Assembly: GCA_037718865.1 (NCBI GenBank)
Contig: JBBJMP010000017.1
Span: 59,957-123,956 of the forward strand
DNA: 64,000 nt
Source: JADCRZ01 sp037718865
Lineage (GTDB): Bacteria > Bacteroidota > Bacteroidia > Chitinophagales > Chitinophagaceae
Direction: 5' to 3'
Numbering within the stretch: the stretch's first letter is position 1; every line of letters begins with the position of its first letter. A program made the position numbers and the translations under genes. Positions 17,826 through 26,043 of this stretch are shown here, piece after piece. The notes under the pieces were generated by a model. That model was not told the origin of the DNA. It worked only from the letters and a program-made list of their open reading frames with translations, and did not search any database.

Positions 17826-19445
17826 TTATTTAATCGATATATTCTTCCAGTAGGCATTGCCGGCTTCTTTGCCACGCAATAAGACTCTTTGGTAAAGCCG
17901 GATCTTTATGGTTTTTCCTTCAAACGAACTGATGTCAACCTGAACAGTTTGCCAGTGCCGTTCGTTTTCACCGCCCTCGATAGTGTTGGTAAGCATCTTT
18001 TTATTACCGATAAATACGTCGAGGTTCCAGGCCCTGTTTGCATCGACCCCGGCGTCGAAAGAAAGTGATTTCTGGCCTTTCACTGTAAGTTTCCGGCTTA
18101 ACACCAATCCTCTTATTTCGTCACGGGGATAAGTGGCAAGGACATCACCATCTAAATACGTATTCCCCCTGATGCCACTCATGCCGCCACCAGCACCCCC
18201 AAAACCGGCTCTTTCTAATGTCCAGTCAGGATTCCAATATGTTGAGAGTTCACTCAACTGGAATAATTCAGCCGGCTGGGTGATGGGTTCATGGGTCGTT
18301 ATCTGCAATATGTCGCCGGAAAGTTTGACTCCATGCTTTTCCAGTATTTTTTTGCCAATGGCCACGGTTCTTTTGCTGAGACCTGAGATGCTTTCATCAA
18401 CAGCAGGTGTTAATACCACACCCCCCATTTTTTCCCCTTTTATCCGGTCTCCAAAACTTTTTACCAGGTTATCGGGAATGGCTTTAAGGCCAAACATAGC
18501 TCCCAGCACTGCACCTGCATTAGCAGCATTACAGTCTGCATCTGTAAAGTCAGCGGCTGCAAAAGCAAGGTTTACCGTTTTCAAAAAATCTGCCTCCCCA
18601 AACCACAAACTGGCTGCAACAATGCCACCATTAGGCACAGCATTATTGGTGGCGGGATATTCGATGTGCCATCTGTCTTCAATGGCGTTAAAGACGTCTG
18701 CAGGAGATTTGCCGGCGTCGGCTAGCTGAATGACAAAGTCGATACATTTCCGGTATGGGGATTGCGGATGAATTAATCTTGCCGCTTTGCGGACAATTGT
18801 TTTGGGATCTTTTTCAGAAAAGCCAAGACTTACCATACCAGCCATAAAAACGGCTCCATCCGTTCCTTCTCCATATCCGTTTATATGTCCAAATTCCCTT
18901 GCCATTTTCGCGGCTACATTGGGCAGACCCGGTGCCAAAGCTCCGTAAACATCCGCGCTAAACTGCGGTCCTATGGAGAACCATAATTTATTATACCTGG
19001 GATGCCCTGACTCAGGTGGAAGTATACCCCTGTTGATCAGTAAGCGGGTTTGCTCACTCGAGCCCCAGCTTCCACAGGCGTTTTCCTTCCATTGCTCGCC
19101 GAGTTGCTGCACCGTTAAATCAATCCCATATTTTTCAAATGCCCTGATGGCTGCCATTTCGTAGTACCAATCATCATCAACAGGAGCGTAAGAAATGGCT
19201 TCCGGCAATTGATCTACCCATTCAACGGAAGCGGTATGATGCTCAAACTGAAAACCCATGATAGCAGCTACCATCTGCGCAATCCAGACTGCCTGTACCC
19301 GGTCCTCATATTCAGCCGTTGAAAGCTTCAAGGTTAGCGGTTTTGCTCTTTGACCATGCAGGACATTGGTCATTAAATGCAAGCAACAAAAACAAACCAT
19401 AAAGACCACATGTGGACTTGTTATCCTGGTATTTTTATTATGCAT
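17826..19445 (-). CDS. Exported ADP-ribosylglycohydrolase-fold protein
   Basis: A 539-residue protein with a signal peptide (MHNKNTRITSPHVVFMVCFC). Residues about 40-390 show the ADP-ribosylglycohydrolase helical fold: YEDRVQAVWIAQMVAAIMGF, GEGTDGAVFMAGMVSLGFSE and DFTDADCNAANAGAVLGAMF, which carry Asp residues of the dimetal site. The last 140 residues (from about 400) look like a beta-sandwich carbohydrate-binding domain (GRGLVLSRKLTVKGQKSL-like strands). The export signal and the extra domain argue against intracellular ADP-ribose removal and for a glycosidase role; this is an inference. It heads the likely operon with PhyH and PQQ dehydrogenase, and is divergent from an S41 peptidase with 94 bp between. 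Confidence 0.8.
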   Translation of the reverse strand: MHNKNTRITSPHVVFMVCFCCLHLMTNVLHGQRAKPLTLKLSTAEYEDRVQAVWIAQMVAAIMGFQFEHHTASVEWVDQLPEAISYAPVDDDWYYEMAAIRAFEKYGIDLTVQQLGEQWKENACGSWGSSEQTRLLINRGILPPESGHPRYNKLWFSIGPQFSADVYGALAPGLPNVAAKMAREFGHINGYGEGTDGAVFMAGMVSLGFSEKDPKTIVRKAARLIHPQSPYRKCIDFVIQLADAGKSPADVFNAIEDRWHIEYPATNNAVPNGGIVAASLWFGEADFLKTVNLAFAAADFTDADCNAANAGAVLGAMFGLKAIPDNLVKSFGDRIKGEKMGGVVLTPAVDESISGLSKRTVAIGKKILEKHGVKLSGDILQITTHEPITQPAELFQLSELSTYWNPDWTLERAGFGGAGGGMSGIRGNTYLDGDVLATYPRDEIRGLVLSRKLTVKGQKSLSFDAGVDANRAWNLDVFIGNKKMLTNTIEGGENERHWQTVQVDISSFEGKTIKIRLYQRVLLRGKEAGNAYWKNISIK

Positions 19446-19539
19446 AACATTTCTTTTGTGAATGATGCTACATTCAATTTTCCTTCATATTGATTCTGCT
19501 ATTTTTTCCTAAATCAGAAATTTACAGCGAATTTTACAG

Positions 19540-21000
19540 ATGTTCAAACCCGTTTACTTAGCTGAAAGAATAAGAATAATGTTATGCATCTTATTGGTCT
19601 TTATTTATTCATGTAATGTAACCGATAAACACAAAGACAAGATAATAAAGTCAGCTGGTTTAAAAAACGACTTTAAGATACTGCGACAAACGCTGGAAGA
19701 AGCTCACCCCGGTCTATACTGGTATACGGAAAAACCTTTAATGGATAAGCACTTCGATAGTATCTATGCTTTGCTAGATACTGACATGACCAGGGTAACT
19801 TTTTTTAAAACCCTTTTACCATTAATAGCTAAGATAAAATGTCTTCATACGAACGTTCAGTTGCTTAACGAGCCGGGTAACAGTCGGGTTAAATTTACAA
19901 AGATTCTGCCCTATCATTTCTTTTGCACAAACGGAAAAATCTATATAACGAATGACTACAGCAATTTAGGGCATACAGGCGCTGAAGTACTTTCTATCAA
20001 TAACGTTTCATCCAAAAAAATTACTCAAACACTGCTAAACAGCTTGCCTTCGGATGGGTATAATGAAACATATAAGTATCAGCTATTAAATTCAGGCGCC
20101 TTCGGTGAAGGTTATGCCTTGTTTTTCGGCCAGCCGGAATCGTTTGCCGTTGAAGTAATAGATAGCGGCTGTATCAAGCCTGTAATTTATACAGTGAAAG
20201 CTAAAAGTGTACAAGACATACCCGGCTTAAACAACAAACCCTCCCGACAATCCGTGTACGTAGATTTTACGAACGATTCAAGTACAGCTGTGCTTACCGT
20301 GAATACGTTTGAAATGAACACCAACAAATTCAACGAAATCATTTCAGCCATATTTAAAACAATTAAGGATAAGAATATTCAACAGCTTATCATTGACCTG
20401 CGTAAAAATGGTGGCGGGAACAATGATAACGTACCCCAATTACTTTCGTTTTTGGCGACGGATACATTTCTTCATTTGAAGCGTGCCGAAAGAAATGCAG
20501 GCAATTTTACTTATCTGCAGTATTTCGACAACAAGGAAGCCATAAAAAATCTTGGAGGCGTTTACGAACACCATGAAAAATATTTAATGAATTACAGGTA
20601 CGCAGGCACCTCGTATACACAACCTGTCAGCGCTCTTGGATATACCGGAAAAGTCGTTGTTCTTACTTCCGGCCATACAACATCAGCAGCGTCGGAATTC
20701 GCGGCCATTGCACACTATACCAATAGGGCAATCATTGTAGGGGAAGAAACGGGTGGATGTTATTATGGCGCTACCGGCGGGACTTACATACAATTGATTT
20801 TACCGGCCAGCAAAATTAATGTCAGGATTCCAACCATAAGAATTTTTACGGCAGTTACTGAAGATTCACTTCATCCGAAAGGAAGGGGAACTTTTCCTGA
20901 TTACACTGTGACGCCTCAAATAAATGATATTCTAAAAGGCAGGGATGTTCAATTGGAGGCTGCTTTTCAAGTATTGAGCAAGAAAGCGACTGGACAATAG
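19540..21000 (+). CDS. S41 family peptidase, exported
   Basis: A 486-residue protein with a probable lipoprotein signal (lipobox-like IYSC near residue 25). The peptidase domain is recognisable from QQLIIDLRKNGGGNNDNV (about residue 285), GKVVVLTSGHTTSAASEF with the candidate nucleophile Ser of SAASE (near 385), and RAIIVGEETGGCYYG. The region of residues 30-130 is the usual N-terminal helical cap (LRQTLEEAHPGLYWYTEK). S41 members cleave C-terminal parts of periplasmic proteins; the substrate here is unknown. It is divergent from the ADP-ribosylglycohydrolase-like gene and is followed by tRNA-Thr after 68 bp. Confidence 0.85.
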   Translation: MFKPVYLAERIRIMLCILLVFIYSCNVTDKHKDKIIKSAGLKNDFKILRQTLEEAHPGLYWYTEKPLMDKHFDSIYALLDTDMTRVTFFKTLLPLIAKIKCLHTNVQLLNEPGNSRVKFTKILPYHFFCTNGKIYITNDYSNLGHTGAEVLSINNVSSKKITQTLLNSLPSDGYNETYKYQLLNSGAFGEGYALFFGQPESFAVEVIDSGCIKPVIYTVKAKSVQDIPGLNNKPSRQSVYVDFTNDSSTAVLTVNTFEMNTNKFNEIISAIFKTIKDKNIQQLIIDLRKNGGGNNDNVPQLLSFLATDTFLHLKRAERNAGNFTYLQYFDNKEAIKNLGGVYEHHEKYLMNYRYAGTSYTQPVSALGYTGKVVVLTSGHTTSAASEFAAIAHYTNRAIIVGEETGGCYYGATGGTYIQLILPASKINVRIPTIRIFTAVTEDSLHPKGRGTFPDYTVTPQINDILKGRDVQLEAAFQVLSKKATGQ

Positions 21001-21068
21001 ACGGTTCACTGAAGATTGATCTGCTTCTTCGAAGGCACGCGTCATTCATTGTAGTATCTTTATTTAAT

Positions 21069-21141
21069 GCCAACTTAGCTCAGCTGGTAGAGCATTTCAT
21101 TCGTAATGAAAGGGTCGTCGGTTCGAATCCGATAGTTGGCT
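21069..21141 (+). tRNA. tRNA-Thr (anticodon CGU)
   Basis: The cloverleaf folds fully. Acceptor GCCAACT pairs with AGTTGGC (21134-21140), discriminator T at 21141. The D arm is GCTC/GAGC. The anticodon stem TTTCA/TGAAA encloses TTCGTAA with CGT at 21102-21104, reading ACG for threonine. The T arm GTCGG/CCGAT carries TTCGAAT. CCA is not encoded. A TATCTTTA box lies at 21055-21062 and a T6 run follows the gene, fitting its own promoter and terminator. Confidence 0.95.
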
Positions 21142-21372
21142 TTTTTCCTTTTTGCTGATTTCCGTTAAATACGTCACTTTTTGAATAAAGTCTTATTCGA
21201 GGCTCATTTTTTCGATTTGATCAAAAACAACTGAGTGAATCACCATCCACACGAATCGTGTCGAAAATGGCCCGAACTATTGCCTCTTTTTCAGCAATTT
21301 ACGAACCTAACGTCCACGGATTGTCCATGATAATAGCAACGGGGGTTTGGATTCCATTGCCAGGACATGAGT

Positions 21373-21576
21373 CTATTTCAACTTTTTATATTGTACGTAA
21401 AAAAAGGGCAGTAGGATTACAACAGATACAAGTTGTACTAGCCATAAAATCACCTTATGACGGGTCAGCGTATCCCAATTAGCCATTAAGTCATACAGGA
21501 TGAATAAAACAAATACCGGCATGTACACAAGAAGGCATATATAAATAATTTTTCGGGTTTTATTTTCAACTGTCAT
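21373..21576 (-). CDS. Small membrane protein of unknown function
   Basis: A 67-residue protein starting MTVENKTRKIIYICLLVYM. It has two hydrophobic helices (about residues 9-29 and 42-60) joined by a short polar loop (NWDTLTRHK) and a lysine-rich end, so it is probably a two-helix inner-membrane protein. I do not recognise a family. It stands alone between the tRNA and the luciferase-like gene. Its composition argues for a real gene, but short length leaves doubt. The opposite strand holds a 74-codon frame with no visible homology. Confidence 0.5.
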   Translation of the reverse strand: MTVENKTRKIIYICLLVYMPVFVLFILYDLMANWDTLTRHKVILWLVQLVSVVILLPFFYVQYKKLK

Positions 21577-21762
21577 ATATTCTGGTTTAAGATGAGCTTA
21601 TTTTATTCTTTTGTTACCGGCTTTTAATCGATGAGGACCGATGTGAGCTAAAAGTTGTCCATTCCAAACTGTCAGCGTAACATTTTTATGACGGCAAATT
21701 AAGCCAAAAAATTAAAGGGCAACATACCCTAAAAGTGGTAATCCGGCGAACCTTGCTGAAAA

Positions 21763-22818
21763 TTAAACACCTGCTTCTTTACCTTTCCCTGCCGTATATT
21801 TCTTTACCTCCGGTGCTACTATTGTTCCCAGCAATTCTATAGCGTGCATAATCTTATTATGGGGCATTGCACCCAGGCTCATTTGTGACAGGAAACGCGT
21901 GTGCCCAAACAATTCATGCCCATACAGAATTTTATCAATGACCTGCCGGGGACTGCCCACAAGCAGTGCCCCCTGCGGACTTACCGACGCATCAAACTGT
22001 TGCCGGTTTGTTGGTGGCCAGCCACGTTCTTTTCCTATTCGGGTCATCACATCGGCATAGGATGGATAAAATTCATCGCCTGCCTGTTGGGAAGTGTCGG
22101 CTATGTATGTATGTGAGTTGATGCCCAGTTGCAGTTCGCTCATGTCGTGTCCCGCTTTTTGATAAGTGTCACGGTACAATTGTGCATAGGGTGCAAATCG
22201 TGCCGGTAGTCCGCCTATGATTGCAAGGGCCATGGGCAGGCCATACTCTGCTGCACGTATCACGGAGGCAGGAGTGCCGCCAACAGCTATCCAAATGGGA
22301 AGTTTATTTTGGTAAGGCCGTGGATAAACTCCCAGGTTATTGATGGATTGCGTAAATTTTCCTTTCCAAGTGATTTTTTCGGATTCGTTGAGCTGTACCA
22401 GCATCTGTAATTTTTCCGAGAAAAGTGCATCGTAATCTTCAAGATTATACCCAAATAGCGGAAAAGATTCAATGAAAGAACCTCGTCCTGCCATGATTTC
22501 GGTTCTGCCGCCGGACAGCAGGTCTACGGTAGCAAAAGCCTGGAACACCCGTACGGGATCATCCGAGCTTAGCACGGTAACCGCACTGGATAGTTTGATG
22601 TTTTTTGTTTTCTCCGCCGCTGCGCCCAATATTACAGCCGGCGACGACGCCGCATAATCGGGACGGTGGTGCTCGCCTATGGCAAACACATCCAGGCCCA
22701 ACTGGTCCGCAAGCTGAATTTCTTCCATCAGGTTGCGTAATCGCTGGTGGGGCGTTATTGTTTGTCCGGTTATCGGATCCCTGGCTATGTCTGCAAAGGT
22801 GTAAATGCCAATTTCCAT
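21763..22818 (-). CDS. LLM class flavin-dependent oxidoreductase
   Basis: A 351-residue luciferase-like monooxygenase: MEIGIYTFADIARDP at the start, DVFAIGEHHRPDYAASSPAV (residues 45-64), DPVRVFQAFATVDLLSGGR (88-106), and late GINSHTYIAD and LVGSPRQVIDKI. The TIM-barrel family uses reduced FMN or F420 to oxidise substrates; a flavin reductase is normally required. It is cytosolic. The neighbouring divergent gene encodes a flavodoxin-fold protein 123 bp away, so the pair may function together, with that protein supplying reduced flavin. The substrate cannot be read from the sequence. Confidence 0.9.
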   Translation of the reverse strand: MEIGIYTFADIARDPITGQTITPHQRLRNLMEEIQLADQLGLDVFAIGEHHRPDYAASSPAVILGAAAEKTKNIKLSSAVTVLSSDDPVRVFQAFATVDLLSGGRTEIMAGRGSFIESFPLFGYNLEDYDALFSEKLQMLVQLNESEKITWKGKFTQSINNLGVYPRPYQNKLPIWIAVGGTPASVIRAAEYGLPMALAIIGGLPARFAPYAQLYRDTYQKAGHDMSELQLGINSHTYIADTSQQAGDEFYPSYADVMTRIGKERGWPPTNRQQFDASVSPQGALLVGSPRQVIDKILYGHELFGHTRFLSQMSLGAMPHNKIMHAIELLGTIVAPEVKKYTAGKGKEAGV

Positions 22819-22941
22819 AAATCAGTTTTAATTTAGCCTGTCGTGTTAATAAGTTTACGGTGGTAATTTAACATCAATTACTACTCGTACATACAGTTTG
22901 TTTGAGAAAAGCTTAACCGGAAGAATTATATCTTTATTATT

Positions 22942-24009
22942 ATGAAACCAGATGATGATAACGCCAGATTGCCATTGGAACAAAGGCCATTCAGAGTATT
23001 GATTATTTCCGGGTCTGACAGAAGGCAGTATAATTGTCCGGGCGTAGATAGCAAATCCAGAACACTGATGTTGGAAATGGCAAAAATGCTGCCCACCGAA
23101 TGGGAAATCGATTACGAAGATCTTGGTAATGTCTACGGAAGGGCAAAAATCCAAAGCTGTAATGCCTGTGTATCTACTTCAATGGCACTATGTGTATGGC
23201 CTTGCAATTGTTATGAAAAGGGAAGCTGGATGGAAAAAGACCTGATGTGGGATATGGACATGTATGCAAGGCTTGATATGGCAGATGCCTGGGCAATCGT
23301 AGCACCTATCAACTGGTACGCACCAAGTAGTAATCTAAAGCTGATGTTTGACCGGTTGGTGTGTATGAATGGAGGCAATCCCGAAGAAAATTCAATTGAT
23401 CATAAAGACCCTGAAAAGGCGATGGCACTGGAGCACAGCGACCAATGGAAAGAATTAAGCGTTAATCATCTTGAAGGCAGAACTGCAGCATTTTTTTGTT
23501 ATGGTGATGAGGGTGGCGATGAACTGGATGAATCAGGAAGACCTAAAATACTGTTACACAAAAACTATTTCGATCCGGAAATGGAGCCTTTCCAAAGCGA
23601 CAGAGAGGCTTATGCTCCCCTGGTCTGGCAATGCCGTTACGGAGGGGTGGAGGTGCCGGAGCATTTGTGGGCCCATTGTTCTTTGGGTAAAGGAAAAAAG
23701 TACAGTGAAAACCAGGCGGAAGACATGGTCCGTGAAAACGAATTTATGCAGGCCTTTCAGAAATGGGTAAAGGACTTCGAAGATTTTGTGCGCACAAAAG
23801 GAAAGGTGAAACCAGGCAAATGGAGAGCCTACGGTTATAAACCACCAACCAATTTATGGAAAGAAGCAAAAACGGGCATTCGTTCCTGGATGCTGCGTTT
23901 TGGCATCACGCCGGAAAACTCTTCTCCGGAAAAACAAAAAGAATTGGGTTTAAATAACGACACTACACTCACGCCATCTAAAAGTGAAGGCGAAAAACTA
24001 AGAGAGTAG
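22942..24009 (+). CDS. Flavodoxin-fold NAD(P)H-dependent oxidoreductase with a Cys cluster
   Basis: A 355-residue protein whose first 200 residues follow the NADPH-dependent FMN reductase fold: RVLIISGSDRRQ gives the phosphate loop, ADAWAIVAPINWYAPSSNLK the flavin loop, and RTAAFFCYGDEGG a later strand. Unusually, residues 73-90 hold five cysteines (Cys 73, 76, 84, 88, 90), with another at 32. Iron-sulfur flavoproteins carry a Cys cluster at a comparable place, so an Fe-S centre is possible but the spacing differs. The protein is longer than the usual 180-200 residues: about 130 extra C-terminal residues (GKWRAYGYKPPTNLWKEA) are of unknown function. It is divergent from the LLM oxidoreductase and has a terminator-like hairpin after it. 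Confidence 0.75.
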   Translation: MKPDDDNARLPLEQRPFRVLIISGSDRRQYNCPGVDSKSRTLMLEMAKMLPTEWEIDYEDLGNVYGRAKIQSCNACVSTSMALCVWPCNCYEKGSWMEKDLMWDMDMYARLDMADAWAIVAPINWYAPSSNLKLMFDRLVCMNGGNPEENSIDHKDPEKAMALEHSDQWKELSVNHLEGRTAAFFCYGDEGGDELDESGRPKILLHKNYFDPEMEPFQSDREAYAPLVWQCRYGGVEVPEHLWAHCSLGKGKKYSENQAEDMVRENEFMQAFQKWVKDFEDFVRTKGKVKPGKWRAYGYKPPTNLWKEAKTGIRSWMLRFGITPENSSPEKQKELGLNNDTTLTPSKSEGEKLRE

Positions 24010-24022
24010 TAGATTAAAAAGA

Positions 24023-24054
24023 AGAATGCAACCAGTATTTACTGATTGCATTCT
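24023..24054. terminator. Bidirectional hairpin between convergent genes
   Basis: AGAATGCAA at 24023-24031 and TTGCATTCT at 24046-24054 form a perfect 9-bp stem with a 14-base loop, lying between the stops of the flavodoxin-like gene (24009) and the convergent small secreted protein (24124). No strong T run follows on either side, so its termination strength is uncertain. Confidence 0.4.
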
Positions 24055-24123
24055 GTTAAGACCTTTGTCCGGAACCCATAAAGCACCTTATTCATTTTTT
24101 TAACAAGGTTTTCAAAGCTTTAT

Positions 24124-24510
24124 TTAAAAGGCTGAAGTGATAAGCAGTTGGTCCGCATTTTTAGTGCTTATAACAAACTTTTGCTCTATCTGATTCACTG
24201 TATTTTGGATGATCAGATACACCTTGCCAAGATCAGCAGGGACTTTAAACGTTTTGTTTAAATTTTTTCCGGTAAAAGCGTTACTATACAGTTTGAGGCC
24301 GCTCTCGTCCAGTATTTTAATACTAAGTTTGTCTCCGTTTGCATTATAATACTGCACATTGAAGATCATTTCCTCTTCAATTACACCTTCCGGACTAACA
24401 GCAATTTCGCTGTTATTTGCTATTGGTGAAGTTTCATTTGCGCTAACAGCAAGAAATGAACTCACCATAATTAAAGCCAACAATGTTAAACTTTTAACAT
24501 TTACTTTCAT
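24124..24510 (-). CDS. Small secreted protein of unknown function
   Basis: About 128 residues from the ATG at 24510 (MKVNVKSLTLLALIMVSS, signal peptide ending after VSA); a start 10 codons earlier at 24540 is also possible. The mature part is a single beta-sandwich of about 90 residues (IFNVQYYNANGDKLSIKILD; LYSNAFTGKNLNKTFKVPAD; VYLIIQNTVNQIEQKF). Strands resemble the type IX sorting-domain or Bacteroidota DUF3244-like fold, but the protein is no cargo-sized enzyme. I do not recognise a function. It is isolated, with 263 bp upstream. Confidence 0.6.
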   Translation of the reverse strand: MKVNVKSLTLLALIMVSSFLAVSANETSPIANNSEIAVSPEGVIEEEMIFNVQYYNANGDKLSIKILDESGLKLYSNAFTGKNLNKTFKVPADLGKVYLIIQNTVNQIEQKFVISTKNADQLLITSAF

Positions 24511-24760
24511 TGACGAAAGATTTAATACATTCTTTTCCATAACACTTTATTTTATTTACCTCTTTGCTACAATATGTAGCTTCTTCTGGTTTTACACTAA
24601 GCCTATCAGGCTAATGTGTACTAATTACATATTAATACACGTTTTGTTCAATGGTAACCCGTCATATATAAAACAAAATGTTAAAGGATTTCTGGAGGCA
24701 ATTGGTAGAGCGATACATTTCCGGCTTTGTTTTGCCCCTGAATTTATCATTCCGTCTCAT

Positions 24761-24768
24761 TAACTTTG
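24761..24768 (+). promoter_or_regulatory. Predicted -7 element of the multiheme cytochrome gene
   Basis: TAACTTTG matches the Bacteroidota -7 consensus TAnnTTTG exactly, 36 bp before the TTG start at 24804. No clear TTG is seen at the expected -33 spacing. Its place between 24541 and 24804 supports a separate transcript for the cytochrome and supports the TTG start, since the next ATG lies 54 bp further in. Confidence 0.45.
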
Positions 24769-24803
24769 AATAGGGCTTATTATTAACGAACAAATAGACC
24801 AGT

Positions 24804-26027
24804 TTGAAAAGGCATAAAAGTGCGTTGGGTATTTCAGCCGTGATCAGTTTACTGGTAATGATTCTGTCGACCTGCCTTGATGAAAAAAATAAACTCCCGG
24901 ATCCACGGGGCGTTGCTTATAAGGGATCAGACAAATGTATCAACTGTCACAAAAGTATATACAATGCTTACGTAAGCACCGCCCATTATTTAAGTAGCCG
25001 GCCGGCATCAGGCGATGCAATAAAGGGCACTTTCTCTCCCGGTTCAAATGTGTTTCATTACCGGCCGGCGTTAAAGGTTGCCATGGAGCAAAGGGATAGC
25101 GGCTTTTACCAGGTGGCCTATATTGATGACCTCGAAAAGCAGGCACGCCGTTTTGATGTTGTCTTTGGTTCCGGACGAAAAGGGCAAAGCTATATTTACT
25201 GGCTGGGAGATTATGCCTTCCAACTTCCCGTCTCCTATTTTGCGCCTGGAAAATCGTGGGTCAATAGCCCGAATTTTCCACCCCACCATGTTAAGTTCGA
25301 TAGAAATATTCCCATTGGATGTTTTGAATGTCACAGCTCATATATAAAGAAAACCTTTGTTGAGGTTGCAGAAGACAGGTTAATTGATCATTTTGACAGC
25401 AATCAAATTATTTATGGTATCGACTGTGAACGTTGTCATGGCCCTGCAGCAAAGCATGTTTTCTTTCATGAAAAAAATCCCCAGGTAAAAAAGCCTGCAT
25501 ATATCTCCATAATGTCTGCGGTGTCAAGAGTGGAAAAGGTCGATATGTGTGCGATGTGTCATTCCGGGGCAAGGCAAACCCATAGGCCGACATTTGATTA
25601 TGCACCCGGCGCCATGCTTTCCAATTATCTATATCCTGATACTTCTTCAGTGAACACCATTGATATTGATGTGCATGGCAAACAATTTCAATTGCTTGCA
25701 AAAAGCCAGTGTTTTATAAAAAGCAATGTATTGAATTGCTCTTCCTGTCATAATACGCATGTAACAGAACGGGAGAACATGGCGCTGTTTTCACAACGGT
25801 GTATGAATTGCCACAATACATCCAGTCATAATTTTTGCAGCATGGCGCCTTCCCCTGGAATCAAGATCGAGAGTAACTGCATAGATTGTCACATGCCGGC
25901 AAAACCTTCCAAACTAATTACCCTGATGCCGCAGGATGGGAAACAACCAATCCCCGCCTTTGTACGAACTCATTATATTTCAATTTACCCCGAAGAATCA
26001 AAGAAGTTCATGACAACCGGCAAATAA
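24804..26027 (+). CDS. Seven-heme cytochrome c lipoprotein
   Basis: A 407-residue exported protein with seven CxxCH heme sites: CINCH, CFECH, CERCH, CAMCH, CSSCH, CMNCH and CIDCH. It begins at TTG 24804 (KRHKSALGISAVISLLVMIL), giving a signal peptide with a lipobox-like LSTC near residue 24. The order resembles multiheme cytochromes of the c554/octaheme type (DKCINCHKSIYNAYVSTAHY). Such proteins move electrons in the periplasm. It converges with the CRTAC1-B gene with 16 bp between stops, so it does not share the leftward operon's transcript, yet is likely part of the same locus. It could accept electrons from an oxidase reaction there. Partner and acceptor are unknown. Confidence 0.85.
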   Translation: MKRHKSALGISAVISLLVMILSTCLDEKNKLPDPRGVAYKGSDKCINCHKSIYNAYVSTAHYLSSRPASGDAIKGTFSPGSNVFHYRPALKVAMEQRDSGFYQVAYIDDLEKQARRFDVVFGSGRKGQSYIYWLGDYAFQLPVSYFAPGKSWVNSPNFPPHHVKFDRNIPIGCFECHSSYIKKTFVEVAEDRLIDHFDSNQIIYGIDCERCHGPAAKHVFFHEKNPQVKKPAYISIMSAVSRVEKVDMCAMCHSGARQTHRPTFDYAPGAMLSNYLYPDTSSVNTIDIDVHGKQFQLLAKSQCFIKSNVLNCSSCHNTHVTERENMALFSQRCMNCHNTSSHNFCSMAPSPGIKIESNCIDCHMPAKPSKLITLMPQDGKQPIPAFVRTHYISIYPEESKKFMTTGK

Positions 26028-26043
26028 TATCTAAGGGTAACCG

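Noticed and set aside
18133..18729. A 198-codon plus-strand frame within the ADP-ribosylglycohydrolase-like gene
   Set aside because: It lies antisense to a well-supported gene and its low-complexity Pro/Ser/Ala content is typical of shadow frames.
21258..21482. A 74-codon plus-strand frame after tRNA-Thr, with an MARTIASF string resembling the end of ComM-type ATPases
   Set aside because: The similarity covers only eight residues and the rest shows no family features; the opposite-strand membrane protein explains the 3' part better.
24946..25000. CRISPR-like or phage-like signals
   Set aside because: I looked for evenly spaced short direct repeats, integrases, transposases and phage genes across the window and found none; the repeats present are isolated palindromes.
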